16,467 nt of DNA from an uncultured Eubacteriales bacterium (GCA_900551355.1 URVR01000018.1:1-16467), one strand, 5' to 3'; shown: positions 1 to 6,924, counted from the first letter of the stretch. Numbers and translations: made by a program. Notes: generated by a model not told the origin, from the sequence alone.

Positions 1-48
1 TCTACACTTATGCGATCGTCGGCAGCGTCAGATGTGTATAAGAGACAG
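1..48 (+). other. Untrimmed Illumina Nextera i5-side adapter
   Basis: Not genomic. Positions 1-7 match the end of the P5 oligonucleotide, 8-15 (TTATGCGA) are an 8-base i5 index (I recall it as S522 of the Nextera XT v2 set), and 16-48 are the Nextera read-1 transposase adapter ending in the 19-bp Tn5 mosaic end AGATGTGTATAAGAGACAG at 30-48. Translating it gives the familiar artefact peptide MCIRDR in front of the first gene. Genomic sequence starts at about 49. Confidence 0.98.
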
Positions 49-49
49 G

Positions 50-622
50 CCGGTACTGGACGGCATCGGCGTGCTGCGGCAGCTCCGGGAGAGGGAGGAG
101 CGGCCCCGCACCATCGTGCTGTCCGCCTTTTACAACGATCGGATGATCCACGAGGCGGTAGATCTGGGGGCGTACTTTTTCCTGCCGAAGCCCGTCAGCG
201 AGGCCTCGCTGATGGAGCACATGCGGCGGGCCGTGGCGCCGCCGGCCCAGCGGGAGCCGGTGCCCCAGCTGGAGGGCATGGTCACGGCCATCATCCACGA
301 GATCGGCGTACCGGCCCACATCAAGGGCTATCAGTACCTGCGGGAGGCCATTATCATCACCGTGGACGACATGGAGGTCATCAACGCCGTTACCAAGGTG
401 CTGTATCCCGAGGTGGCCAAGCGCTTCAGCACCACGCCCAGCCGGGTGGAGAGGGCCATCCGGCACGCCATCGAGGTGGCGTGGGACCGGGGTGATCTGG
501 AGACACTGCAGAAGTACTTCGGGTACACGGTGAACTCCGCCAAGGGCAAGCCCACCAACAGCGAGTTCATCGCCATGATCGCCGACCGCCTTCAGCTGAA
601 GCTGAAGAAGCGGCAGGCATAG
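50..622 (+). CDS. spo0A: Spo0A, sporulation master response regulator (5' truncated)
   Basis: Stage 0 sporulation protein A is the phosphorelay-controlled DNA-binding regulator that commits cells to sporulation. The 190 genomic residues cover the end of the receiver domain and the whole output domain. The fragment begins at PVLDG, just after where the phospho-accepting aspartate should be, and the conserved receiver lysine is K47 in LPKP. A short linker (about 60-75) leads to the Spo0A_C domain (about 77-190), with the hallmark stretch HEIGVPAHIKGYQYLREA (83-100). B. subtilis Spo0A is 267 aa, so roughly 65-75 N-terminal residues are missing, lost to the contig end and not by mutation. The ATG at 32 lies in adapter and is false. 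The gene ends with TAG and is followed by a shared terminator facing the copper operon. Identification is secure because this output domain is restricted to Spo0A. Confidence 0.96.
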   Translation, partial: PVLDGIGVLRQLREREERPRTIVLSAFYNDRMIHEAVDLGAYFFLPKPVSEASLMEHMRRAVAPPAQREPVPQLEGMVTAIIHEIGVPAHIKGYQYLREAIIITVDDMEVINAVTKVLYPEVAKRFSTTPSRVERAIRHAIEVAWDRGDLETLQKYFGYTVNSAKGKPTNSEFIAMIADRLQLKLKKRQA

Positions 623-671
623 AGGGAGGACATGCGGCAGGTCTGAGGGGGCAGCCGCATGGCAAAGGGAA

Positions 672-708
672 AAAAGGACGGCACACCGGAGGGGTGTGCC
701 GTCCTTTT
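672..708. terminator. Bidirectional intrinsic terminator between spo0A and copA
   Basis: Perfect inverted repeat: arms 672-687 and 693-708 (AAAAGGACGGCACACC and its complement) around a 5-nt loop, GGAGG. The T run on the plus strand (705-708) and the A run on the left (671-675) let it work for spo0A and for the convergent copA transcript. Confidence 0.88.
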
Positions 709-721
709 CTGCTGTGAGGAG

Positions 722-922
722 TCAGCGGATGTCCGTCACCTGGTAGCCGGCATCGGCCACGGCCTTTTTCAGGGCCTCGTCGCCGGCGTCGCCGGTGACC
801 ACGGCGGTCTTGCTGTCCAGATCCACCGAGGCGGTGACGCCGGGCAGGGCGTTGAGGGCCTTTTCCACATGGGCCACGCAGTGGGCGCACATCATGCCCT
901 CGATGGTAAGTGTCTTTTTCAT
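722..922 (-). CDS. copZ: Nested CopZ-like copper chaperone from an internal start in copA
   Basis: The last 66 codons of copA form a complete HMA domain, with MKKTLTIEGMMCAHC at the N-terminus (C12 and C15 bind Cu(I)) and the usual beta-alpha-beta-beta-alpha-beta length of free CopZ. The ATG at 922 is in frame with copA and is preceded by a perfect AGGAGG at 931-936 with an 8-nt spacer. This is stronger than the start site of copA itself. I infer that ribosomes can start here and make free chaperone from the same mRNA, besides the fused domain. Known parallel: E. coli copA yields a small chaperone by ribosomal frameshifting, a different mechanism. The alternative is that copZ and copA were fused by loss of a stop codon and the site is only a relic. 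Independent expression is not proven. Confidence 0.6.
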   Translation of the reverse strand: MKKTLTIEGMMCAHCVAHVEKALNALPGVTASVDLDSKTAVVTGDAGDEALKKAVADAGYQVTDIR

Positions 923-3244
923 AGTAGCTTCCTCCTGCTGCGCCGCGGGTGCGGCGGTATTTACGTCTGTATTGTCCGTCAGGGCGGCGGACTTGTCAAG
1001 GAAAACGCGGCTGTCAGGCCGGGAGCCTTTCCAGCCCCGGAGCCGCAGGGCGTTGGACACCACGCACACGGAGCTGAGGCTCATGGCGGCTGCGGCGATC
1101 ATGGGGTTCAGGGTGATCTGGAAGGCGGGGTACAGCACACCGGCGGCCACGGGGATGCCGATGGAGTTGTAGAAGAACGCCCAGAACAGGTTCTGGCGGA
1201 TGTTCCGCAGAGTGGCCCGGGACAGGGCCGCCGCGTCCACGATGTCCATGAGGCTGCTGCGCATCAGCACCACGTCCGCCGACTCGATGGCCACGTCGGT
1301 GCCGGCGCCGATGGCGAGGCCCACGTCTGCCGTCACCAGCGCCGGGGCGTCGTTGACGCCGTCGCCTACCATGGCCACCAGCCGGCCCTCCTTCTGAAGC
1401 TCCTCGATGCAGCGGGCCTTGTCCTGGGGCAGCACCTGGGCGATGACCCGGTCCACGCCGACCTGACGGGCGATGGCCTCGGCGGTGCGCTGGTTGTCAC
1501 CGGTGAGCAGCACCACCTCGCAGCCGCTGCGGCGCAGGGCGGCGATGGCGGCGGCGCTGTCGGGCTTCACCACGTCCGCCACGGCGATGACGCCCAGCAG
1601 GCGGTGCTCCTCGGCGAAGTACAGAGGCGTTTTGCCCTGCGCGGCCAGCTGCGCCGCCGCGTCCGCCAGGGCGGAGGTGCCTGCGCCGATGAGGGTCATG
1701 TAGCGGTCATTGCCGGCGTAGAGGGTCTTGCCGTCCAGCACGGCCTGCACGCCGCCGCCGGCCACGGCGGCGAAATCGGACACGGCGCACAGGGGGATGC
1801 TCCGGCGCGCCGCCTCCTGCACGATGGCGTCAGCCAGCGGGTGACCGGAGGGCTTTTCCAGCGAGGCGGCGGCGCACAGCAGCTCCTCCTCGGTGACGCC
1901 GGCGGCGCACAGCACGTCGGTGACCTGGGGCTTGCCCTCGGTGACGGTGCCGGTCTTGTCCAGCACCACGGTGTTGACGCGGCCCATCAGCTCCAGACTG
2001 GCGGCGGATTTGATGAGGATGCCCTTTTCAGCGGCCTTGCCGGTGGCCACGGTGATGGCCACGGGGGTGGCCAGACCCAGGGCGCAGGGGCAGGAGATCA
2101 CCAGCACGGCGATGCCGATGGACAGACAGAAGCGGACGCCCATGCCGCCCACCGCGGCCCACAGTACGGCGGCCACCACGGCGATGGAGATGACCACCGG
2201 CACGAACACGGCGCTGATCTTGTCGGCCAGACGGCTGATGGGGGCCTTGGTGGAGGCGGCCTGCTCCATGAGCTGAATGATCTGGGACAGGGTAGTGTCC
2301 GCGCCCACCCGTTCGGCGGTCATCTCCAGATAGCCGCTGGTGAGGATGGTGGCGGACACGGCCTTGCTGCCGGGGGTCTTTTCCACGGGCATACTCTCGC
2401 CGGTAAGGGCGGATTCGTCCACGGAGCCGCTGCCCTTGGTAACGGTGCCGTCCACGGGGATGCGGCCGCCCTGCCGGATGATGACAGTCTCGCCGGCCTT
2501 GATCTGGTCGGTGGCGACGGTGACCTCCGTGCCGCTGCGGCGCACCACCGCCACGTCCGGGGCCAGTGCCAGCAGCGCTGTGATGGCGCCGGTGGTCTTG
2601 CCCTTGGAGCGCTCCTCCAGGTACTTGCCCACGGTGACCAGCGCCAGGATCATGCCGGCGGACTCGAAGTAGAGGTCCGGCATGCCGGTGATCTGGCCGG
2701 CGGCCAGCAGGCCCATTTCGATGAGGCTGTACACCAGTCCTGCCGCGGCGCCCAGCGCCACCAGGGAGTCCATGTTGGGGCTGCCCTGGAACAGGCGGGA
2801 GAAGCCCACGGTGAAGTAGGCACGGTTGAGGATGAGGATGGGCAGGCACAGTGCCAGCTGCACCAGCGCCGCCAGCAGCGGCTGGTGGTGCATGAAGGCG
2901 GGTACCGGCAGACCCATCATGTGGCCCATGCTGAGATAGAACAGGGGCACGAGGCACACCACCGACCACAGGAGCCGGCGGCCCATGGCTTTTGCCAAGG
3001 CCTCCTGCTCCTTGCGGAGGTCGCGCTTGGCATCGTCCGCAGGAGAGGCCCCGTAGCCCGCCGCCTCCACGGCGGTGATGATGGCCTGGGGCGAGACCTT
3101 GTCGGCGTCGTAGGAGCACACCAGCGTGCCCAGCATCAGGTTCACGGCGGCGCTGTCCACGCCGTCCAGCGAGTTGGCCGCCTTTTCCACATGGGCGGCG
3201 CAGGCGGCGCAGGTCATGCCCGTTACCACAAATTTTTCCGTCAA
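722..3244 (-). CDS. copA: Copper-exporting P1B-type ATPase CopA with a C-terminal CopZ-like domain
   Basis: Membrane ATPase that pumps Cu(I) out of the cytoplasm. Numbering from the TTG at 3244 (840 aa): N-terminal heavy-metal-associated domain with GMTCAAC (C12, C15); TGES actuator loop 281-284; CPC metal motif in TM6 at 385-387; phosphorylation DKTGT 429-433; P1B-specific HP 468-469; hinge GDGVNDAP 627-634; FYN 691-693 in TM7 and MSLSS 721-725 in TM8, the Cu(I)-type signature. A linker rich in Ala, Gln and Glu then leads to a second HMA domain (775-840, GMMCAHC). An in-frame GTG at 3253 overlaps the ribosome binding site, whereas TTG at 3244 lies 8 nt after GGAAGG and gives the natural start MTEKFVVTG, so I prefer it. 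It lies 14 nt downstream of csoR in the same operon. HMA domains at both ends are unusual; most relatives carry one or two at the N-terminus. Confidence 0.95.
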   Translation of the reverse strand: MTEKFVVTGMTCAACAAHVEKAANSLDGVDSAAVNLMLGTLVCSYDADKVSPQAIITAVEAAGYGASPADDAKRDLRKEQEALAKAMGRRLLWSVVCLVPLFYLSMGHMMGLPVPAFMHHQPLLAALVQLALCLPILILNRAYFTVGFSRLFQGSPNMDSLVALGAAAGLVYSLIEMGLLAAGQITGMPDLYFESAGMILALVTVGKYLEERSKGKTTGAITALLALAPDVAVVRRSGTEVTVATDQIKAGETVIIRQGGRIPVDGTVTKGSGSVDESALTGESMPVEKTPGSKAVSATILTSGYLEMTAERVGADTTLSQIIQLMEQAASTKAPISRLADKISAVFVPVVISIAVVAAVLWAAVGGMGVRFCLSIGIAVLVISCPCALGLATPVAITVATGKAAEKGILIKSAASLELMGRVNTVVLDKTGTVTEGKPQVTDVLCAAGVTEEELLCAAASLEKPSGHPLADAIVQEAARRSIPLCAVSDFAAVAGGGVQAVLDGKTLYAGNDRYMTLIGAGTSALADAAAQLAAQGKTPLYFAEEHRLLGVIAVADVVKPDSAAAIAALRRSGCEVVLLTGDNQRTAEAIARQVGVDRVIAQVLPQDKARCIEELQKEGRLVAMVGDGVNDAPALVTADVGLAIGAGTDVAIESADVVLMRSSLMDIVDAAALSRATLRNIRQNLFWAFFYNSIGIPVAAGVLYPAFQITLNPMIAAAAMSLSSVCVVSNALRLRGWKGSRPDSRVFLDKSAALTDNTDVNTAAPAAQQEEATMKKTLTIEGMMCAHCVAHVEKALNALPGVTASVDLDSKTAVVTGDAGDEALKKAVADAGYQVTDIR
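931..936 (-). promoter_or_regulatory. Internal Shine-Dalgarno site for nested copZ
   Basis: AGGAGG on the minus strand, 8 nt before the in-frame ATG at 922, inside the copA reading frame where it encodes part of the linker (Gln-Glu-Glu). A full consensus with ideal spacing at exactly the domain boundary is unlikely by chance. Confidence 0.65.
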
Positions 3245-3258
3245 GGGGATCACCTTCC

Positions 3259-3555
3259 TTATTTCATCATCTTCTGCAGCGTGGTCACCAGCTCGTCGAT
3301 GACCTGGTCATCGCCCTGCCGGATCCCGTCGGCCACGCAGGTGCGGATGTGGGTGGCCAGCAGCTCCTTGCTGAAGCTGTTCAGCGCGGCGCTGACGGCG
3401 GACACCTGCACCAGAATGTCGGGACAGTAGGCGTCTGCCTGCAGCATATCCCGCAGACCTCGCACCTGCCCCTCTATGCGGCTGAGGCGGTTGGCCAGCT
3501 GCTTCTGCTCCTGGGGGGAGCGGTGTTTTGTCTTGTGGCAGCAGCATTCGTTCAT
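3259..3555 (-). CDS. csoR: CsoR-family copper-sensing transcriptional repressor
   Basis: All-helical DUF156 repressor that releases its operator when Cu(I) binds. The 98 aa carry the copper triad C44 (in AYCPDILVQ), H69 and C73 (HIRTC), matching the C-H-C pattern that separates CsoR from RcnR, FrmR and CstR. The helix-1 family motif RLSRIEGQVRGL is at 23-34. An extra N-terminal cysteine cluster, ECCCH (3-7), is outside the conserved core and could add metal affinity. The ATG at 3555 has GGGAGG at 3564-3569 with an 8-nt spacer. It is first in the csoR-copA operon, and its promoter carries two matching palindromes, so it is very likely autoregulated. Confidence 0.94.
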   Translation of the reverse strand: MNECCCHKTKHRSPQEQKQLANRLSRIEGQVRGLRDMLQADAYCPDILVQVSAVSAALNSFSKELLATHIRTCVADGIRQGDDQVIDELVTTLQKMMK

Positions 3556-3560
3556 GGAGA

Positions 3561-3577
3561 ATACCTCCCGGGGGTAT
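3561..3577 (-). promoter_or_regulatory. Putative CsoR operator 2, over the csoR ribosome binding site
   Basis: Palindrome ATACCTCCCGGGGGTAT, with half sites ATACC/GGTAT around a GC core, as in known CsoR boxes. It lies downstream of the promoter in the leader and contains the csoR Shine-Dalgarno sequence. Same form and length as the copy at 3597-3613, with centres 36 bp apart. Confidence 0.7.
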
Positions 3578-3591
3578 ATTTTGATGGTGGC

Positions 3592-3620
3592 ATTATATAC
3601 CCCTTGGGGGTATTTGTCAA
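3592..3620 (-). promoter_or_regulatory. Sigma-A promoter of csoR-copA
   Basis: Perfect consensus on the minus strand: -35 TTGACA at 3615-3620, a 17-bp spacer, and -10 TATAAT at 3592-3597. The -35 overlaps the TGA stop codon of spoVAE (3617-3619). Confidence 0.88.
3597..3613 (-). promoter_or_regulatory. Putative CsoR operator 1, filling the promoter spacer
   Basis: Palindrome ATACCCCTTGGGGGTAT occupies the spacer between the -35 and -10 boxes and touches the -10. The T/A-CCC...GGG-T/A form is that of Firmicutes CsoR boxes. Binding here would block RNA polymerase directly. Confidence 0.78.
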
Positions 3621-3973
3621 CGCTTTTCTTTGGGACGGAACAGCGCCGCCATCAGAAGGCCGAATACCACGGCGGCGGCGATGCCGCCGGCGGTGGCGGT
3701 GAGGCCGCCGGTGATGACGCCCAGCAGTCCCTTTTCCGCCACGGCCTTCGCCACGCCCTTGGCCAGGGAGTAGCCGAAGCCGGTAAGGGGGACGGTGGCG
3801 CCGGCGCCGCCCCAGTCCACCACATATTGATACACGCCCACGGCTTGCAGAAGCACGCCCGCCACCACATAGCCCGTCAGGATACGGGCGGGGGTGAGGT
3901 TGGTGCGGTCGAGGATGATCTGACCCACGGCGCACAGCAGTCCGCCGCAGAGAAATGCATTGAGATATTCCAT
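3617..3973 (-). CDS. spoVAE: SpoVAE (SpoVAEB-type) spore dipicolinate channel subunit
   Basis: Small inner-membrane component of the SpoVA channel, which moves Ca-dipicolinate into the forespore and releases it in germination. 118 aa with hydrophobic segments at about 5-21, 30-50 and 84-111, and family-like stretches AVGQIILDRTNLTPARILT (15-33) and GFGYSLAKGV. The ATG at 3973 directly abuts the TAA of spoVAD (0 nt gap), with the GGAGG inside the end of spoVAD, so translation is probably coupled. No terminator follows; its stop codon lies in the -35 box of the csoR promoter. Confidence 0.92.
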   Translation of the reverse strand: MEYLNAFLCGGLLCAVGQIILDRTNLTPARILTGYVVAGVLLQAVGVYQYVVDWGGAGATVPLTGFGYSLAKGVAKAVAEKGLLGVITGGLTATAGGIAAAVVFGLLMAALFRPKEKR

Positions 3974-4999
3974 TTACTGCGCCTCCTTGGTGTGGGAAAG
4001 TACCACCGCGTGGCAGATGCCGGGCACGCTCTCGCCCTGAAAGGAGCTGGTGGGGCTCAGCAGCGCACCGGTGGGGGCAAAGACAAGGCGCTGCCACTTG
4101 CCCATGCGCAGGCCCTGCAGGAGATAGCCGTTGAGCACGGCGGCGGAGCAGCCGCAGCCGGAGCCGCCGGCGTGCATGTCCTGCTTCACCCGGTCGTACA
4201 GCAGGATGCCGCAGTCGGTGCAGTTGTCGCCCAGCACCACGCCGTCCCGGCGGAACAGCTCCACCAGAAGGGCGTGTCCCAGATAGCCCAGATCGCCGGT
4301 GACCACCAGATCGTAGTCCGATGGTGCGGTGCCGGTGTCGCGGAACAGGGCGGTCAGGGTGTCGTAGGCGGCGGGGGCCATGGCCGCGCCCATGTTGGCC
4401 ACGTCCGTGACGCCCAGATCCACGATGCGGCCCCGGACGGTGTGGGTGATATACGGCCCCTCGGACTGGGCACCCACCACGCAGCAGCCGGCGGCGGTGG
4501 CCGTCCACTGGGCGGTGGGGGCGCGCTGGCTGCCGTAGGGCACCGGGGCACGGTACTGCCGCTCGGCGGTGCAGAAGTGGGAGGAGGTCTGGGCGGCGGC
4601 GATGCGGGCGAAGCCGCCGGCCACCGCCATGGCCGCCAGGGAGAGGCTCTCTCCCATGGTGGAGCAGGCGCCGTACACCCCGTAGAAGGGGATGGCGAAG
4701 TCCCGCAGGGAGAAGGTGGCGCCGATGTTCTGATTCAGCAGATCGCCGGCGAAGACGCAGTCCACGTCCTGGGGCGTCAGGCCGCCCTTTTGCAGGGCGC
4801 GGCGCAGGGCGATGGCCTGCATCTCCGCCTCCCCCTGCTCCCAGGTCTTTTTGCCGAAGAAGGAGTCGTCGTCCGTTACGTCAAAATAAGAACCCAGCGG
4901 GCCCTGCCGTTCCAGACGGCCGCCTACATTGGCCCAACTCACCACGCCGGGGGGCTGGAGGAGCCGGCAGGTCTGGCGGCTCAGTCGTTTGATGTCCAT
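3974..4999 (-). CDS. spoVAD: SpoVAD, dipicolinic-acid-binding SpoVA protein
   Basis: Thiolase-fold protein of the SpoVA complex; in Bacillus it binds dipicolinic acid and is needed to load it into the spore. 341 aa, normal length. The conserved thiolase-like segment VYGACSTMGESL (108-119) and the SpoVAD-typical HFCTAERQYR (141-150) followed by PVPYGSQRAPTAQWTATAAG are present, as is GGSGCGCSAAV near the C-terminus. The ATG at 4999 follows GAGGTGG at 5006-5012. It forms an operon with spoVAE. The gene that normally precedes it, spoVAC, is not here; upstream lie a terminator and azlD. Expression in the forespore under sigma-G is expected for the family, but I could not find a convincing sigma-G promoter in the 70 bp upstream. 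Confidence 0.94.
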   Translation of the reverse strand: MDIKRLSRQTCRLLQPPGVVSWANVGGRLERQGPLGSYFDVTDDDSFFGKKTWEQGEAEMQAIALRRALQKGGLTPQDVDCVFAGDLLNQNIGATFSLRDFAIPFYGVYGACSTMGESLSLAAMAVAGGFARIAAAQTSSHFCTAERQYRAPVPYGSQRAPTAQWTATAAGCCVVGAQSEGPYITHTVRGRIVDLGVTDVANMGAAMAPAAYDTLTALFRDTGTAPSDYDLVVTGDLGYLGHALLVELFRRDGVVLGDNCTDCGILLYDRVKQDMHAGGSGCGCSAAVLNGYLLQGLRMGKWQRLVFAPTGALLSPTSSFQGESVPGICHAVVLSHTKEAQ

Positions 5000-5071
5000 A
5001 GTGTTCCACCTCGCGCTTTATTTGCATTGTGCGGTATTGCCCTTAGTGTGCGCGGGAAGCGGAAAAATATG

Positions 5072-5099
5072 AAAAGGACGTCCGGCAGGACGTCCTTTT
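5072..5099 (-). terminator. Intrinsic terminator of azlCD
   Basis: Perfect 12-bp inverted repeat, arms 5072-5083 and 5088-5099 (AAAAGGACGTCC / GGACGTCCTTTT), with a GGCA loop. It lies 17 nt after azlD on the minus strand and insulates spoVAD from the azl operon. Confidence 0.85.
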
Positions 5100-5116
5100 G
5101 CAGATACAGGCGATGC

Positions 5117-5452
5117 TTACACAAAAACCAGCTGCACCAGCAGCATGTACACGGCGGTGCCCGCCAGAATGGACAGCAGCGTGCTGCGCTTCCACAGGTG
5201 GAGCCCGGCGGTGACGGCCACGGCGATGGCCTCCGGCAGGCCGTGGCTGCCGGTGAAAAGGTCGGTGTTCCGCAGGCTGTACACCACCAGCAGGCCCATC
5301 ATGGCCGGCGGCAGCAGACGGCCCAGATCCTCCACCACGCGGGGGAGCCTGCGGCCGCCGGAGAACACCAGAAACGGCGTCCAGCGGGTGATCTGGGTGG
5401 CCAGCGCCACCATGGAGACGATGACAAGAGACTGGATGAAATTCAGGCGCAT
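5117..5452 (-). CDS. azlD: AzlD family branched-chain amino acid exporter subunit
   Basis: Small partner of AzlC in branched-chain amino acid (or analogue) efflux across the membrane. 111 aa, with hydrophobic segments at about 5-20, 43-60, 73-86 and 92-111. The pattern TRWTPFLVFSG (22-32) followed by PPAMMGLLVVYSL (48-60) is typical of the family (PF05437). The ATG at 5452 has GGAGG with an 8-nt spacer, and the gene overlaps the end of azlC by 10 nt, so the two are translationally coupled. Substrate is inferred from the family only. Confidence 0.9.
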   Translation of the reverse strand: MRLNFIQSLVIVSMVALATQITRWTPFLVFSGGRRLPRVVEDLGRLLPPAMMGLLVVYSLRNTDLFTGSHGLPEAIAVAVTAGLHLWKRSTLLSILAGTAVYMLLVQLVFV

Positions 5453-6135
5453 AGCTTTTTCCTCCCCAGCAGAAGTGCGATGAGCGTCAGGACCATGGCC
5501 GGGATGACCATGTTGTCCGCGCCGAACACGGCCAGACCCGCCACGGCGCAGGCGAGGCCCATGAAGCCGGCGGGGCGGTTCTCCCGCTTGATGACCTGCT
5601 CGATGAACAGCACCACGAACAGCGCCGTCAGGGCAAAGTCGATCCCGGTGATGTCAAAGGTGATGAGGCCGCCGATGAGGCCGCCCAGCATGGAGAAAAC
5701 GATCCAGTACAGCCACGTCAGGAAGCTCATGGCGAAGTAGAACAGCGTGGGATCCTGTCCCTCCGGCGGCTCCACCGTGGAGCTGAGGGAGAAGTTCTCG
5801 TCGCTGAGGGTGTAGATCAGGAAGTACCGCAGCCCGCCCAGGGCGCGGTATTTGGGCAGCAGCGCCAGCGAGAAGAACAGGTGCCGGGCGTTGACCATCA
5901 GGCTGAGGAAAAAGGCGCTGAGGGGGTCAAAGGCCGTGGTCAGCAGGGTGATGGCCACATACTGCATGCTGCCGCAGAAGGCGAAGGCGCTGACAAAGCC
6001 CGACCAAAGGAAATTGTAGCCCTTGGAGGCCATCAGCACACCGTAGGCAAGGCCCACCGCCAGATAGCCGGTGAGGATGGGCACCGTGTGGGGAAACGCT
6101 GTTTTCAGCGCGGCGGGAAAGGACTTGCGGGGCAA
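5443..6135 (-). CDS. azlC: AzlC family branched-chain amino acid permease
   Basis: Large subunit of the AzlCD exporter (PF03591). 230 aa from the chosen start, strongly hydrophobic throughout, with the family region PILTGYLAVGLAYGVLM near the N-terminus, then FAFCGSMQYVAI and LMVNARHLFFSLALL. An in-frame GTG at 6144 sits inside the GGGAGG ribosome binding site (6144-6149) and cannot be used with it; TTG at 6135 has the ideal 8-nt spacer, so I choose TTG. The promoter lies about 30 bp upstream of this start. azlD follows with an overlap. Nearby pepT and ilvA also handle amino acids, but they are a separate transcription unit. Confidence 0.91.
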   Translation of the reverse strand: MPRKSFPAALKTAFPHTVPILTGYLAVGLAYGVLMASKGYNFLWSGFVSAFAFCGSMQYVAITLLTTAFDPLSAFFLSLMVNARHLFFSLALLPKYRALGGLRYFLIYTLSDENFSLSSTVEPPEGQDPTLFYFAMSFLTWLYWIVFSMLGGLIGGLITFDITGIDFALTALFVVLFIEQVIKRENRPAGFMGLACAVAGLAVFGADNMVIPAMVLTLIALLLGRKKLCA

Positions 6136-6164
6136 AACGACCACCTCCCATGGAATATGGCGGC

Positions 6165-6193
6165 ATTATAACGGAAAACGACGGGAAGCGCAA
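6165..6193 (-). promoter_or_regulatory. Probable sigma-A promoter of azlCD
   Basis: Minus strand: -35 TTGCGC at 6188-6193, 17-bp spacer, -10 TATAAT at 6165-6170. Predicted transcription start about 6158, giving a leader of only about 20 nt before TTG 6135. Confidence 0.65.
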
Positions 6194-6227
6194 GAGGAAA
6201 AAACCCCGCGGAAGCGGGAAAAACCTC

Positions 6228-6256
6228 TGGAAAAAGGAGCGCTGACAGCGTATAAT
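6228..6256 (+). promoter_or_regulatory. Probable promoter of the zinc-ribbon/CDF gene pair
   Basis: Plus strand: perfect -10 TATAAT at 6251-6256, 17-bp spacer, weak -35 TGGAAA at 6228-6233 (4 of 6 matches). It is back to back with the azlC promoter. Confidence 0.5.
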
Positions 6257-6291
6257 ATAAGGACTTTACACAGGAAAAGGAGCGTGTACCG

Positions 6292-6891
6292 ATGGAGGAA
6301 ATGCGCAGCTTTGGCTATATATGCCCACACTGCGGCAAGGCGGTGCTGCACCAGCGCAGCGTGTTCGCCCTGTCCGCCGCCGCGGCCCGCATGGAGTGCG
6401 CATGCGGACAGGAGGCGCTGGAGGCGGAGACGGACGGCACGAAATTCCGGTTCTGGGTGCCCTGCGGCGTGTGCGGCGGGCACCATCAGGCGGAGTGCGG
6501 CGCCGGCGCGGTGCTGCACGGGCGGGGCATCGGCCTGGCCTGCCCGGAAAAGCAGGAGCTTTGCTGCTATATCGGCGAGGAGCAGCAGGTGCGCCGCGCC
6601 ATGGAGGAGCTGGCGCTGCGGGTGGAGAAGGAAAAGGCCGGCGGGGAGGAGGCCTTCACCGACAACGTCATCATGTACGAGGTGCTGTCGGAGCTGAAGG
6701 ACATCGCCGCCCGGGACGGTATCTCCTGCACCTGCGGCAGCCGCAGATATAACATCGCGGTGCGGCGGGGCGCGGTGGACATCGTCTGCGCGGACTGCGG
6801 CGGCAGGCTGCGGATCAATGCCGCCACCGACCGGGATCTGGACGACTTGTGCTGCCAGATGAAGCTGACCATCCGGGGCACGGAGCGGTAA
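6292..6891 (+). CDS. Cysteine-rich putative zinc-ribbon protein, function unknown
   Basis: I do not recognise a named family. 199 aa, soluble, no signal peptide. Cysteine pairs suggest two or three zinc ribbons: CPHC (11-14) with CAC (36-38); CGVCGGHH (58-65) with C69, C84 and CC 91-92; and CTC (146-148) with CADC (166-169). A charged helical stretch, about 96-140 (EEQQVRRAMEELALRVEKEK and onward), links the N- and C-terminal modules. ATG 6292 follows AAGGAG with a 9-nt spacer; M4 is a possible alternative. It is 33 nt upstream of the CDF transporter gene on the same strand without a terminator, so they are probably co-transcribed. A metal-linked or nucleic-acid-binding role is possible, but the sequence does not decide. 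Confidence 0.8.
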   Translation: MEEMRSFGYICPHCGKAVLHQRSVFALSAAAARMECACGQEALEAETDGTKFRFWVPCGVCGGHHQAECGAGAVLHGRGIGLACPEKQELCCYIGEEQQVRRAMEELALRVEKEKAGGEEAFTDNVIMYEVLSELKDIAARDGISCTCGSRRYNIAVRRGAVDIVCADCGGRLRINAATDRDLDDLCCQMKLTIRGTER

Positions 6892-6924
6892 GGCGCGGTA
6901 CGCTGCGAAAGGAGAAAGAGGTAT

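Noticed and set aside
659..3430. Open frame of 923 codons on the plus strand, opposite copA and csoR
   Set aside because: High-GC shadow frame; repetitive His, Gly and Gln composition, no recognisable domain, and it covers well-supported genes on the other strand.
5000..5071. Sigma-G-like promoter upstream of spoVAD
   Set aside because: Elements such as GCAATA and CAAATAA are only loosely similar to the consensus, and the spacing could not be made convincing.
6198..6223. Short hairpin with flanking A runs between the divergent azlC and zinc-ribbon promoters, terminator-like on the minus strand
   Set aside because: Only 5 bp of stem and no minus-strand gene upstream that it could end; it lies upstream of the azlC promoter, so an attenuator role is not supported.
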